A stretch of 64,000 bases of DNA, from contig JAUXVD010000004.1 of NCBI GenBank assembly GCA_030684575.1, forward strand, positions 1 through 64,000, given 5' to 3'. Shown in pieces: positions 8,001 through 14,728 of this stretch. The DNA comes from Nitrospirota bacterium. Lineage in GTDB: Bacteria; Nitrospirota; Nitrospiria; Nitrospirales; Nitrospiraceae. The translations under genes and the position numbers were made by a program. Within the stretch, counting starts at the first letter, position 1. The number at the start of each line of letters is the position of its first letter. The notes below the pieces were generated by a model. It was not told where the DNA came from. It worked only from the letters and a program-made list of their open reading frames with translations, and ran no database searches.

Positions 8001-8861
8001 GTATAGTCCTGCCCATTCAAAAAGAGTCTTGTGCAACAGATCATGGCTTCCAGCTTCGCAATAGAGAATGGGAACAACTCCTTTGGCTTGCCAATCTCGT
8101 TTATCTGCGTCCTCGCGTCCTTCCCTGAAGGGAGCAAACGCAAAGACATCGTCCGATTCTTCTCCAAGAATCCTGTCTGCCGCGAGTGCATCAAGCATAT
8201 ATCTGAGGACTGGATCGCCGAGGCTATATCCCACAAAGCAGACGACATAATTGCGAAATAGCTCTGTAACAAATCGGCTAGCCCAGCGCTCGGTAAGATA
8301 AGCCAGACCAAAGTCCCCACTTGATACGACGAGGCTATTCAGTGCTGTCGGATCATTGTCTTTCGGAAGCAACCCATGAAGATGAACAAGGCCGTTCCAT
8401 CGGCTTTTCTTTGGTATTGGGAGTAAGGGAGCAGCATACGGCATCAGGGAGGGGTCCACTTCGAGAAAAATTCGATCGAAGTTTGTTGTAACTACTCTCA
8501 GAGAATTATCTTTTGACTTTCCTAGCGTGAGAATGGCCTTGTGAGTATTTGTTGAAATGGGATTCGCCAGGTCTGGCGGAGTGAGGATGGTCTGAATCTT
8601 TTCACGGACCATCGGACGATTCCTGATTCTTCTTTCCAGCAGATCAATAGCCACATCAAACCGTTTTTCCTCAAAAGCTGCCTTTTCAGTAGAATTAAGG
8701 TCCTCGCCAAGATCCTCAAAAAGTCTTCGAGCAAGCCCCTCGAAACCCGGCAATCCCGCTGGATACGAAATGCCTGCACCGCAAAAGAAAACGACCTTAC
8801 CATCCTCATGAGACTCCACCAATCGGTCAGGAACCTCGGGGCCGCCTTTAATAAATCGCAC
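5094..8861 (-). CDS. SIR2-family defence protein, large (DSR-like)
   Basis: A 1255-aa protein with an N-terminal sirtuin-type NAD-binding domain (about residues 15-260). It has F-F-C-G-A-G-I-S (25-32), T-T-N-F-D (125-129), V-H-L-H-G with the catalytic His at 162, and G-Y-S-L-G-D near 215. The following 1000 residues are long, helical and Trp-rich with no enzymatic motif, like the C-terminal sensor regions of defence-associated sirtuins (DSR1/DSR2) and DUF4020-type SIR2 proteins. Such proteins detect a phage component and destroy cellular NAD+. GTG start with GAGG ten bases upstream. The gene is visibly more AT-rich than its neighbours and runs against the cassette direction, both signs of separate acquisition. 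Confidence 0.85.
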   Translation of the reverse strand: MRFIKGGPEVPDRLVESHEDGKVVFFCGAGISYPAGLPGFEGLARRLFEDLGEDLNSTEKAAFEEKRFDVAIDLLERRIRNRPMVREKIQTILTPPDLANPISTNTHKAILTLGKSKDNSLRVVTTNFDRIFLEVDPSLMPYAAPLLPIPKKSRWNGLVHLHGLLPKDNDPTALNSLVVSSGDFGLAYLTERWASRFVTELFRNYVVCFVGYSLGDPVLRYMLDALAADRILGEESDDVFAFAPFREGREDADKRDWQAKGVVPILYCEAGSHDLLHKTLFEWAGLYRDGMTGKRAIIAREAVMPPSPNASDGQVDRVIWALMDPTVTKAFADLDPIPPVEWLDVFAESRFKISDLSSLGVTKPFSIEDVKSFSLVNRPAPQNNNSNMALVSLADADFLAPRLDEVMGHIARWICRHLDQQKVLTWVIKSGCLLHPQFRELVTRELIADPPRISGPLALIWRLICAGLATSMRNYSSMSLYRWCNRFKRFGWSVSLKRELSQMLRPIVGLREPLQWDAQRENGEEDQGDRLRAKLAGDYASWEICLRIGESPWEKLNEIKECTDWPKLAIDSLSEFTTCLQEALDLMAELGEVSWQSDLSYIARPSISDHPQNNNFHDWTALIKICRDAWLSTSTGAPTLAESELERWNLIKYPLFKRLVFHVATESPLINHTQGLKFLLQDNAQWLWSPETQRESLRLLIHLVARLDASQRSELCKVILAGPPRSMYREDLQDEEWSGIVDRKTWLRLKIWETTGSEMTGKAKERLAAISGRFPQWQLSPDDQDQFPYRMESGSGRSFRTHIVLPRQHEQLVNALKTRPVDDHWYEDDWKDICQTAPDKAMAAIRILGENGIWNAGVWRVALQVFAESEIGLTSLSEIGPSLLQVPIDTYSNLKHAYGWWLKRLARQVPSSSHQLWFQLLDKILEYATDDVSDGKPVHAAINNPVGQATEALLDFWYQTEPAVDSGLPEPIKLRLTRLFDPQPREYVHGRVIMAAHLRSLYSGDPVWTTQMLLPVFNWDTNPVEAKGVWEGYLWTPRLSAELLDAFKSSFLATAHHYPDLGKHDSQYASLLTVAALELGQHFMTNELREAFNALPKQGLAESAVMLVRSLEGAEDRSEEYWSNRVKPLIESIWPKSYDKRSSHESTALARICVLARSLFPEAVAFLMPFLIKTKNFYLPLSELAESGLATKYPLASLSLLIAIVDEHDPWPAKDLKTCLDQISSTESSLSSDSGFRRLQAYWARYERSGGTNET

Positions 8862-8942
8862 TAGGATCTCGCCTCAATGAACAAAGCTAATAGGCTAGGA
8901 AGTATACGTCAGAATGATTAGATCAGAAAGGAGGGCGTTCTT

Positions 8943-9080
8943 GTGCAAACAGTCGTGAGAGCGAGGAGATCGCTTAGTTTTGCCCCAACGGTCACTGATG
9001 TGGTTACGCAGATCTTGATAACCAAGCGGCTGTGCGGATTGGAGTTAGCCGCCTGCACAGTCGCCCCAAGTTTCAATTGA
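8943..9080 (+). CDS. Possible 45-aa small protein
   Basis: A GTG-initiated frame starts seven bases after a near-perfect ribosome binding site (AAAGGAGGG, 8927-8935) and ends at TGA 9078-9080. The peptide begins M-Q-T-V-V-R-A-R-R-S-L and has no recognised domain. It is divergent from the SIR2 gene. The strong site is the only support; it could be a peptide linked to the SIR2 gene or chance. The rest of 8862-9400 shows no convincing gene. Confidence 0.25.
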   Translation: MQTVVRARRSLSFAPTVTDVVTQILITKRLCGLELAACTVAPSFN

Positions 9081-9384
9081 CTCCATATGGGTATGAGCGG
9101 GGCCATGAGTATCTTCCCCTATCTTTTCAGTGGTTTGATTTATTGACGGTGCAAGTCGAATTCTTGATTCACATGATTTCGAGAACTTACGGAACGACAC
9201 TTGGGCAGCTTTTGTGGACGCCGACACGAGGTTAGGTAACTGTTCTACGACCCTCCTCAGACCCAATCCAGCCAAGCGTAGCGTGAAGCGCGCACAATCT
9301 CTAATGAACGGCAGCTTTCCGGCGCGGGGATTGCCTTAGCGACTGTCGCAAAGTGGCCGTTCTTCGACCATCGGTATCCGACCC

Positions 9385-9587
9385 TGAGCCGACGTCCACG
9401 ACCGACGGCTACCGGAGGGGGGATCTTACGCCGATCCGCATAAGAACCCGTGATTCATGGGCGCCCAGTCGCAACGCATTGAAACGGCAGCAACTATGGC
9501 GTATTGTTCACGAACCGTAGTGGTGTGTTATACGGACAGAAAATGCAGATCCGGCTCTTATGCGGATCGGCCTAAACGTAGTTAGGC
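9385..9587 (+). repeat. Non-coding spacer block, copy 3 (right half)
   Basis: The segment CACGACCGACGGCTACCGG (from 9397) matches copies at 2970 and 4937. It is followed by the inverted-repeat element and then CCTAAACGTAGTTAGGC, which parallels CTGAACATTGTTA at the ends of the other two blocks. The conserved GACAGGGCTGAGG start is missing here. Confidence 0.5.
9430..9571. mobile_element. Small inverted-repeat element, copy 2 (MITE-like)
   Basis: The left arm GCCGATCCGCATAAGAACC (9430-9448) and right arm GGCTCTTATGCGGATCGGC (9553-9571) are nearly perfect inverted repeats, about 104 bp apart. A third unit TTATACGGAC lies at 9524-9533. Layout and inner sequence (TATTGTTCACGA, GGTGTGTTAT, CAGATCCGG) match copy 1 at 3004-3147. 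No ORF. Confidence 0.65.
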
Positions 9588-9618
9588 TGCACCACAACTT
9601 TCATACCGTCCGGCCATC

Positions 9619-11316
9619 ATGAGCATAATTCACGTCAATCAGATCAAGAATCAGGTCGTGCGGCTCTTTGAGTCCTTGGTTGACTTGAGCGATCTAGGAA
9701 GCCCACCCGCTGAAATTCGGGAGGCCTTCTTTCTTACGCGTGGTCTGGCTGCATACGCTATCCACTACCTCTCAGGATCTACTCCGGCAGACGCAGCTGG
9801 CGCCGTAACGGATGCCGGCAACGACAATGGCCTCGATGCCATTTACTTCGACGAGCCGAACAAGCGACTCTATTTAGTACAGTCCAAGTGGATTAAGGAT
9901 GGCTCCGGTGAGCCTAATAACGGGGAAATCAAGAAGTTCGTTGCGGGTGTACGCGACCTCGTCAATCTGCGATTTGACCGCTTTAACCCGAAGATAGCCG
10001 CGAAGCAGACAATCATTTCTGCTGCGCTGAATGATCCCTCGACACGCTACGAGGTGGTTGTAGCACACACCGGTGCTAGCCGCTTGGCTCCCCCTTCGAT
10101 GCGCGACCTCGAAGACTTGGCCGCCGAGTTCAACGATGTCAGCGAAGTGCTATATGTCAGCGTGCTGAACCAGGCGGAGCTTCACAAGTCGCTAACAGCT
10201 GGAATTGCGGGGGAACCGATCAACCTCCAGATCGGAATAAAGTCCTGGGGGCGGAAGGATACCCCGCATGAAGCCTACTACGGACAGGTCTCGGCCGACC
10301 AAATCGTTGCCTGGTGGACGCAATACCGCCAGCGTCTCTTTGCCAAGAATCTGCGCAATACGCTCGGCGAAACCGATGTTAATGTGGAGATGCGACAAAC
10401 AATTGAGCAAACCCCCAGTTTGTTTTGGTACTTTAACAACGGGATCACGATCCTAACGAAGAAGGCTACTAGGCCCATGGCTGGCGGTGCCGGCAATGAC
10501 TTTAGTATCTTCCACTGCGAAGACATTAGCGTTGTAAACGGAGCACAAACCGTCAGTACAGTCGGAAAGTCCGGCGAAGCCAATCCCACGAGCGCTAAAG
10601 ACGTCTACCTTCCTGTACGAATCATCGTACGCGGGCAAGACGACTCATTCGCAGCCGACGTCACCCGTACCAACAATCGCCAGAACAAGATCGAAAACCG
10701 AGACTTTGTCACTTTGGACCAGGAGCAAACGCGAATCCGCACCGAACTAGCGATCGACAACATCGATTACCAGGTGCTACGAGGGGACTCTGTGCTTCGA
10801 GCTGAAAGTGCTTTCGACCTCGTGGACGCGACTACTGCCCTTGCATGTGCCTCGGGTGCTGTCCGGCTCGCCGTCCAATTGAAACGCGAGATCGGCAAGC
10901 TCTGGGACGACATCTCAAAGGCGCCATATCGCGAGCTTTTCAACGCGTCAGTGGTAGGTATTCATGTATGGCGGTGTGTTCAACTCCAGAGAAGAATCGA
11001 TCGGGCTATCGATGGTTACGTAAAGCGAGTCAATTCCTACAAGGACTATGGCCTAGTAACCCACGGCAATCGCATCATTGCAACCCTCGCCTTCGAGGCA
11101 CTCGCTGTTCAGCGCTTCAAGGAGCCCGCATTCGACCCGATTGCTACGATCACCGATGAGGCAATCATCGCTCTCGTGGATGCCCGGGTCAAGATTCTGA
11201 GCGATCTCCTCGAAAAACACTACCCCACTTCCATTATCCCAACATTGTTCAAGAATCTGAAGAAGTGTGAGCACTTGGCGACAGAAGCACGGAAGGTACT
11301 CGCAGCTGCAGCCTAG
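9619..11316 (+). CDS. AIPR-family abortive phage-infection protein with nuclease-like N-terminus
   Basis: This 565-aa protein has the AIPR signature: L-F-W-Y-F-N-N-G-I-T-I-L (about 268-279) and S-V-V-N-G-A-Q-T-V-S (about 302-311), then T-N-N-R-Q-N-K-I with aromatic residues. The N-terminal 110 residues resemble a PD-(D/E)xK nuclease fold, with G-L-D-A-I-Y-F-D (Asp73) followed by L-Y-L-V-Q-S-K (Gln88-Lys90) as the Q-x-K active-site variant. AIPR proteins are linked to abortive phage infection (AbiR-like) and restriction-like islands. ATG start without an obvious Shine-Dalgarno sequence. The TAG stop lies inside a GCCTAGC core, so it is the last clear cassette. No partner gene is adjacent. Confidence 0.87.
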   Translation: MSIIHVNQIKNQVVRLFESLVDLSDLGSPPAEIREAFFLTRGLAAYAIHYLSGSTPADAAGAVTDAGNDNGLDAIYFDEPNKRLYLVQSKWIKDGSGEPNNGEIKKFVAGVRDLVNLRFDRFNPKIAAKQTIISAALNDPSTRYEVVVAHTGASRLAPPSMRDLEDLAAEFNDVSEVLYVSVLNQAELHKSLTAGIAGEPINLQIGIKSWGRKDTPHEAYYGQVSADQIVAWWTQYRQRLFAKNLRNTLGETDVNVEMRQTIEQTPSLFWYFNNGITILTKKATRPMAGGAGNDFSIFHCEDISVVNGAQTVSTVGKSGEANPTSAKDVYLPVRIIVRGQDDSFAADVTRTNNRQNKIENRDFVTLDQEQTRIRTELAIDNIDYQVLRGDSVLRAESAFDLVDATTALACASGAVRLAVQLKREIGKLWDDISKAPYRELFNASVVGIHVWRCVQLQRRIDRAIDGYVKRVNSYKDYGLVTHGNRIIATLAFEALAVQRFKEPAFDPIATITDEAIIALVDARVKILSDLLEKHYPTSIIPTLFKNLKKCEHLATEARKVLAAAA

Positions 11317-11377
11317 CCCGCGCTTGAAGCTGACGAGGGCGTAAACGCCTCAGCAGCTTAAGGGCAGTTCGTTAAGG
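11311..11377 (+). other. attC-like recombination site (cassette end 4)
   Basis: A short attC of about 67 bp starts at GCCTAGC, with the AIPR stop codon inside, and ends at GTTAAGG. The arms GCTTGAAGCTG plus GAGGGCGT pair with ACGCCTC plus CAGCAGCTTAAGGGC around an AAA loop, with unpaired bases between boxes. It is followed by the same GCGACAGGGCT stretch seen after cassette ends 1 and 3. Confidence 0.7.
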
Positions 11378-11438
11378 CGACAGGGCTAAGGACCGATTTA
11401 TGGCGGTGTGATCTCAGCGCCGAACTTCCGCTCAGGCG
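11371..11438 (+). repeat. Non-coding spacer block, copy 4 (left part)
   Basis: GCGACAGGGCTAAGGACCG, then TTTATGGCGGTGTGATC and AGCGCCGAACTTCCGC, align to the starts of blocks at 2853 and 4833 with a few substitutions. The similarity fades after about 11438, where the array seems to end. Confidence 0.6.
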
Positions 11439-12440
11439 GATATCAGACGTTGGCCGTTGAGTCGCCGTCTAACGAGGCTGAGAAAACCCCCTTGAGGGCT
11501 CGAGTAAATCGTTTTCGGTGGTCGCTTGCCCCTTCCCACGTTAGAGATCGTTGAATACAGGGCGTTCTGGCGGGTTGTTTTTTTATTTCATCACAGCCTT
11601 ATTTCTCCGTCTGGGGGTTTCCTACAGACTCGTTGGATTCTCGCGCACTAAGCAGGCGTCGATCCGCGGAGGGAAAACCTGCCTCCCTGACCACGAGGCG
11701 GTCGCGCGACCCGTGGGCGTGTGGATCTCCTCCTGCCATTCCTTACACCGTCACGCTCATCAATCAAATGGACCACGCCTTAAAAGGGCGATCAGTGGAG
11801 ACAGGGATAGAGTGAGATGGAGTGCGACCTGGAAGCGGGAGCAAAACCGGGAGTAGTACAACGCGAACCGGTGGGCTTGCACGGAACAAGACTCATCACC
11901 GGCTCCCCTCCCATCGCACCGTCCTGAACATCTAGAAAGCCCTGAGAAGCTTTTATGGACAGGGGCGACAGCAATGGTCACTCTCGCCATCCCACACGCG
12001 CCTGAGAGCCTTGACACCTCCTCACGGACAGCCTAGCCTTCCCGTCACCGATCTGATGCGTGATGGATGACATGGGAGGGAACCCATGAAATCGAAGCAC
12101 CCGATCACATCGAAGACGACGCGCCAGAAACCAGCCCGCCGAACGAAACCAGGTTCCCCCACACCTGCCGTATCGGCAATTCTCCACGAATGGATTGCCA
12201 TACGAGCCTACGAGATTTACAAGCGACGTGTCCGCTAAGGTCCTCTTGATGACTGGTTTCAGACGGAGCGGAGATTCTCGGACAAAAGAACACACGGAAT
12301 GCTGACATGCCGCATCGTGGTGGATACGCCAATGAGGAGCAAGACTGACGGCGAGACAAACCAACCACCGAAATACAACCATTTGCCCCACTTGGCTCTT
12401 GCACCCTATACGCATCCCTCCTAGAATGAACTTCCCTGCG
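11439..12440. other. Intergenic, no gene seen (about 1 kb)
   Basis: Short frames here lack start signals and domain-like sequence. The only structure is the dispersed repeat at 11661-11815. CCCCCTTGAGGG near 11487 forms a small hairpin just past the cassette array. Confidence 0.5.
11661..11815. repeat. Dispersed intergenic repeat, copy 1
   Basis: It begins GATCCGCGGAGGGAAAACCT and ends with CGCCTTAAAAGGGCGATCAG then GGAGACAGGGATAGAGTGAG. Both ends recur at 16454-16561. The middle differs in length and sequence. CGCCTT and AAGGGCG can form a hairpin. Confidence 0.6.
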
Positions 12441-12441
12441 A

Positions 12442-12788
12442 GGCTCCTATGCCTTCACGATTCGTCTCTGCCGTCGCTTCCCCGTGCAATACTCTGTGAC
12501 CTATCGTAATGGTCTGTCTGAAGGCCACGGTTTGACCTGGAATCTTTCGGTAAATGGGTGGCGACTCTCTCTGGGAATCTGCCGATGCGACCAGGGGAAA
12601 CCCTCTCGCCGACTGTCAGGCTGCCAAATGAGCAACACATCGAAGTCCACGAGGCGGTTGGGCGATGGTCGAGAGGGCAAGAATTCGCGATTGAGAATAT
12701 TGTGGTGGAGCCGCACACACATGCGCGGCTGTTGCATTATGTCAAACGACTCATCAAGGAGCCCAGTATTCACAACAAGGAGGTATAG
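12442..12788 (+). pseudogene. PilZ-domain protein gene broken by frameshift
   Basis: The N-terminal half in one frame reads R-R-F-P-V-Q-Y-S-V-T-Y then L-T-W-N-L-S-V-N-G-W-R-L-S, the beta-barrel of a PilZ c-di-GMP-binding domain. The C-terminal half continues in another frame as G-N-L-P-M-R-P-G-E-T, V-R-L-P-N-E-Q-H-I and V-G-R-W-S-R-G-Q-E-F. The switch falls in a CTCTCTCT run (12564-12571), consistent with gain of one CT. The ATG at 12449 is in a third frame and stops early, so a second lesion near 12470 is possible. The remnant ends two bases before the avidin-like start. Confidence 0.75.
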
Positions 12789-12790
12789 AA

Positions 12791-13249
12791 ATGAAGACGG
12801 TTGCGTCTCTAATGCTGGCTTGCGCGCTGCTCGTTCCCGTTGATAATGCGTGGAGCAGTCCGCCCGCGCTCAAAGGTGATTCAGAATGGACAAATCAGCA
12901 CAAATCGGCTTTGAAGCTGACCGTCGAGGCCAGCGGAATGGTATCGGGAACTTTTACTACAGCCGTGGGATGTGGGGCTGGTAAGGCCCGCAAAGTTGTT
13001 GGGACGATGAATGGACTTGCCATATCCTTCTTAGTCAACTTCGATGAATGCGAATCCATCACAGCTTGGAACGGACATCTCCTTGTGGACGGAGGGAATG
13101 AGAGCCTTTCCACGCTATGGCATCTGCCTATTGGTGTTAGTCCAGTAACCTTCAAATCGACACTGGCGGGAGCAGATATATTCACTAGAAGCACCGTAAA
13201 GTCGGGTTGTAAACCCGGTTCCCTCTCACTCATGGGCGTAGGTTGTTGA
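12791..13249 (+). CDS. Avidin-family secreted biotin-binding-like protein
   Basis: A 152-aa precursor with a Sec signal peptide (about residues 1-22), then an avidin fold. Aligned to streptavidin, W33-x-N35 and S39 match the first strand (N23, S27), F55 and T57 replace Y43 and S45, S89-x-T91-x-W93 match S88/T90/W92, W110 matches W108, F121 replaces W120 and D129 matches D128. The K-S-T-L-A-G-A-D-I-F tail is nearly the streptavidin tail. W79 is Phe (F84). Several biotin contacts are therefore kept, with conservative aromatic swaps that may lower affinity. Four Cys lie in the mature part. AGGAGG sits six bases before the ATG. It is the last frame before a small unrelated gene. Confidence 0.82.
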   Translation: MKTVASLMLACALLVPVDNAWSSPPALKGDSEWTNQHKSALKLTVEASGMVSGTFTTAVGCGAGKARKVVGTMNGLAISFLVNFDECESITAWNGHLLVDGGNESLSTLWHLPIGVSPVTFKSTLAGADIFTRSTVKSGCKPGSLSLMGVGC

Positions 13250-13297
13250 GATCCGTTTCACAGCAACCAGGACGCGAACGAGCGACGGAAAAGGAAG

Positions 13298-13438
13298 ATG
13301 AGAAACGACCACCCCAAACGCGACAGCATGTCCCTTGAAGAGGCCACCAGCTCTAACATGTGGGAGATCGCCGCAATTATGGAAGTGCTCGAACGAAAGG
13401 GCCTGTGCACCATAGGCCTGCAGATTCAACCCGCCTAG
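13298..13438 (+). CDS. Small conserved-looking protein, 46 aa
   Basis: The frame encodes M-R-N-D-H-P-K-R-D-S-M-S-L-E-E-A then a helix with M-W-E-I-A-A-I-M-E-V-L-E-R-K-G-L-C. AAGGAAG lies immediately upstream of the ATG, a little close; an alternative ATG at 13328 gives 36 residues. The regular heptad pattern and codon use suggest a real peptide. I believe similar short proteins occur in Nitrospira, but cannot check. No function can be given. Confidence 0.5.
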   Translation: MRNDHPKRDSMSLEEATSSNMWEIAAIMEVLERKGLCTIGLQIQPA

Positions 13439-13532
13439 TCCTACGTAACACCGAGCCGGGGATCTCCCGAGGCCCCAATAGTGCCTCCTTGTGATATACT
13501 AAGGAATACACACGTTAGTCTGAGGAGACACC

Positions 13533-13889
13533 ATGGCCAAGATTCTGGTGATTGATGATGAGCAGGGCATCCGGGATCTCCTCGACACACTGCTTTGCCG
13601 AAAAGGCTATGACGTGGTCGTCGCGGAGAATGGCCAGAAGGGTCTGGATCTCTTTCGTCGAGAACACCCCGATGTCGTGGTGCTTGATCTGAAAATGCCA
13701 GGGATGGATGGGCTCACGGTCTTGCGACAGGTGCGCAATATCAACCCAAAGCAGCCGGTGATCATTTTGACGGGGGCAGGGACTCCTGAGATGGAACAGC
13801 AGATCCATGCGCTGGGGGTGACCGAGTACGTCGAAAAAGAATTCTCGCTGCATCTCCTGGGGGACTCGCTGAAGCGCCTACTCCTCTAG
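13533..13889 (+). CDS. Single-domain response regulator (CheY-like)
   Basis: A 118-aa receiver domain only. The acidic pair lies in I-D-D-E (residues 7-10), the phospho-acceptor Asp in V-V-V-L-D-L-K-M-P (about residue 52), the conserved Thr in I-I-L-T-G-A-G (about 82) and the Lys in Y-V-E-K (about 103). The Lys is followed by Glu, not the usual Pro. No output domain is present, so it would act by protein contact or as a phosphorelay intermediate. GAGGAG is eight bases before the ATG. No cognate kinase is adjacent. Confidence 0.9.
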   Translation: MAKILVIDDEQGIRDLLDTLLCRKGYDVVVAENGQKGLDLFRREHPDVVVLDLKMPGMDGLTVLRQVRNINPKQPVIILTGAGTPEMEQQIHALGVTEYVEKEFSLHLLGDSLKRLLL

Positions 13890-14331
13890 ACCTATCTTCC
13901 GACGTAGCGGGTGTCCGTTACGCGGCTCCGACGACACACGCCTGCCAATCAATGCAAGTTTTTCCGCATCCCCTGTCTTGTGGTTTGATCGTCCCCTGCC
14001 TAAAACACGCCACACCGCGAGGCTCTCAGGCCCTTCTTGATTCGCCACTATCGCCGTTTTCCCCTGCAATGGGTCGTCATGGACAACACTGGCCTGGCTC
14101 AAAGGGGGAAGGTCATGGAGGGTAATGCACAAAGCGTCGAGAGCGTGAGATCGATGACCCAGCAAGTGAGCCGACTGGTAAGACTTACTATTGTCCTATT
14201 TTCGACACAACAAATCGCCGCGATGACTGGACTGGAGCAATTTCAGAAAGGTGTCCGACTAACCCAGGCGAGGTGATACCACAAGCAGATCTTTCGCGCT
14301 TCGGAATCAGCACATCTTCTGCAACAACCGA
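13890..14331. other. Intergenic with possible PilZ remnant
   Basis: One frame at about 14037-14130 reads R-H-Y-R-R-F-P-L-Q-W-V-V then G-L-A-Q-R-G, reminiscent of the first strand of a PilZ domain, but similarity stops after about 30 residues. Nothing else is seen. Confidence 0.25.
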
Positions 14332-14595
14332 CTACTCTTTCTTTTTCGACGGAACCCCTTTCCCCATATGCTTCTCCATCTGACGCACTAGCACACTCAA
14401 CTTCACTTTCAGCGCATTGGCGATCTTCTCCATATTGAGGAGACTGACATTTCGCTCCCCGCGCTCAATGCCGCCTATGTAGGTCCGATGCAACTCAGCC
14501 CGTTCTCCTAGTTCTTCCTGGGACATCCCCGCAGCTTCTCTCGCTTTGCGCGTAGCCTTCCCAAACGCTTCCTGATCTCGATTTCTGGATTTCAC
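14332..14595 (-). CDS. XRE-family helix-turn-helix transcriptional regulator
   Basis: An 87-aa protein with a Cro/CI-type HTH across residues about 10-65: A-G-M-S-Q-E-E-L-G-E-R-A, then H-R-T-Y-I-G-G-I-E-R-G-E-R-N as recognition helix, then L-L-N-M-E-K-I-A-N-A-L. The tail is Lys-rich. It is divergent from the outer-membrane barrel gene, and the 130-bp space between them carries short inverted repeats (AGTCT and AGACT around 14626-14637), so it may control itself or its neighbour. Small solitary regulators of this kind often control restriction or mobile genes, but no such partner lies here. Confidence 0.88.
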   Translation of the reverse strand: MKSRNRDQEAFGKATRKAREAAGMSQEELGERAELHRTYIGGIERGERNVSLLNMEKIANALKVKLSVLVRQMEKHMGKGVPSKKKE

Positions 14596-14625
14596 AGAAG
14601 AGAGGCTACAAACAAGAAGACTATC

Positions 14626-14681
14626 AGTCTACAGACTTTAAGTAGCAGTATTGTTGACACCTGAAGAGAACCTGCTACCCT
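14626..14681 (+). promoter_or_regulatory. Candidate promoter and operator upstream of the barrel gene
   Basis: TTGACA at 14654-14659 is followed 16 bases later by TACCCT (14676-14681), giving a plausible sigma-70 promoter reading toward 14729. AGTCTACAGACT at 14626-14637 has 5-bp inverted arms that could bind the divergent XRE regulator. Neither is proven. Confidence 0.35.
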
Positions 14682-14728
14682 TACTGATGACTATAAGTAT
14701 CATCTAAGCAGAACGAAGGAGCACTGAT

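Noticed and set aside
9225-9240. GTTAGGT at 9231 as a cassette boundary
   Set aside because: It fits GTTRRRY but has no pairing left half within 150 bases; such 7-mers occur by chance.
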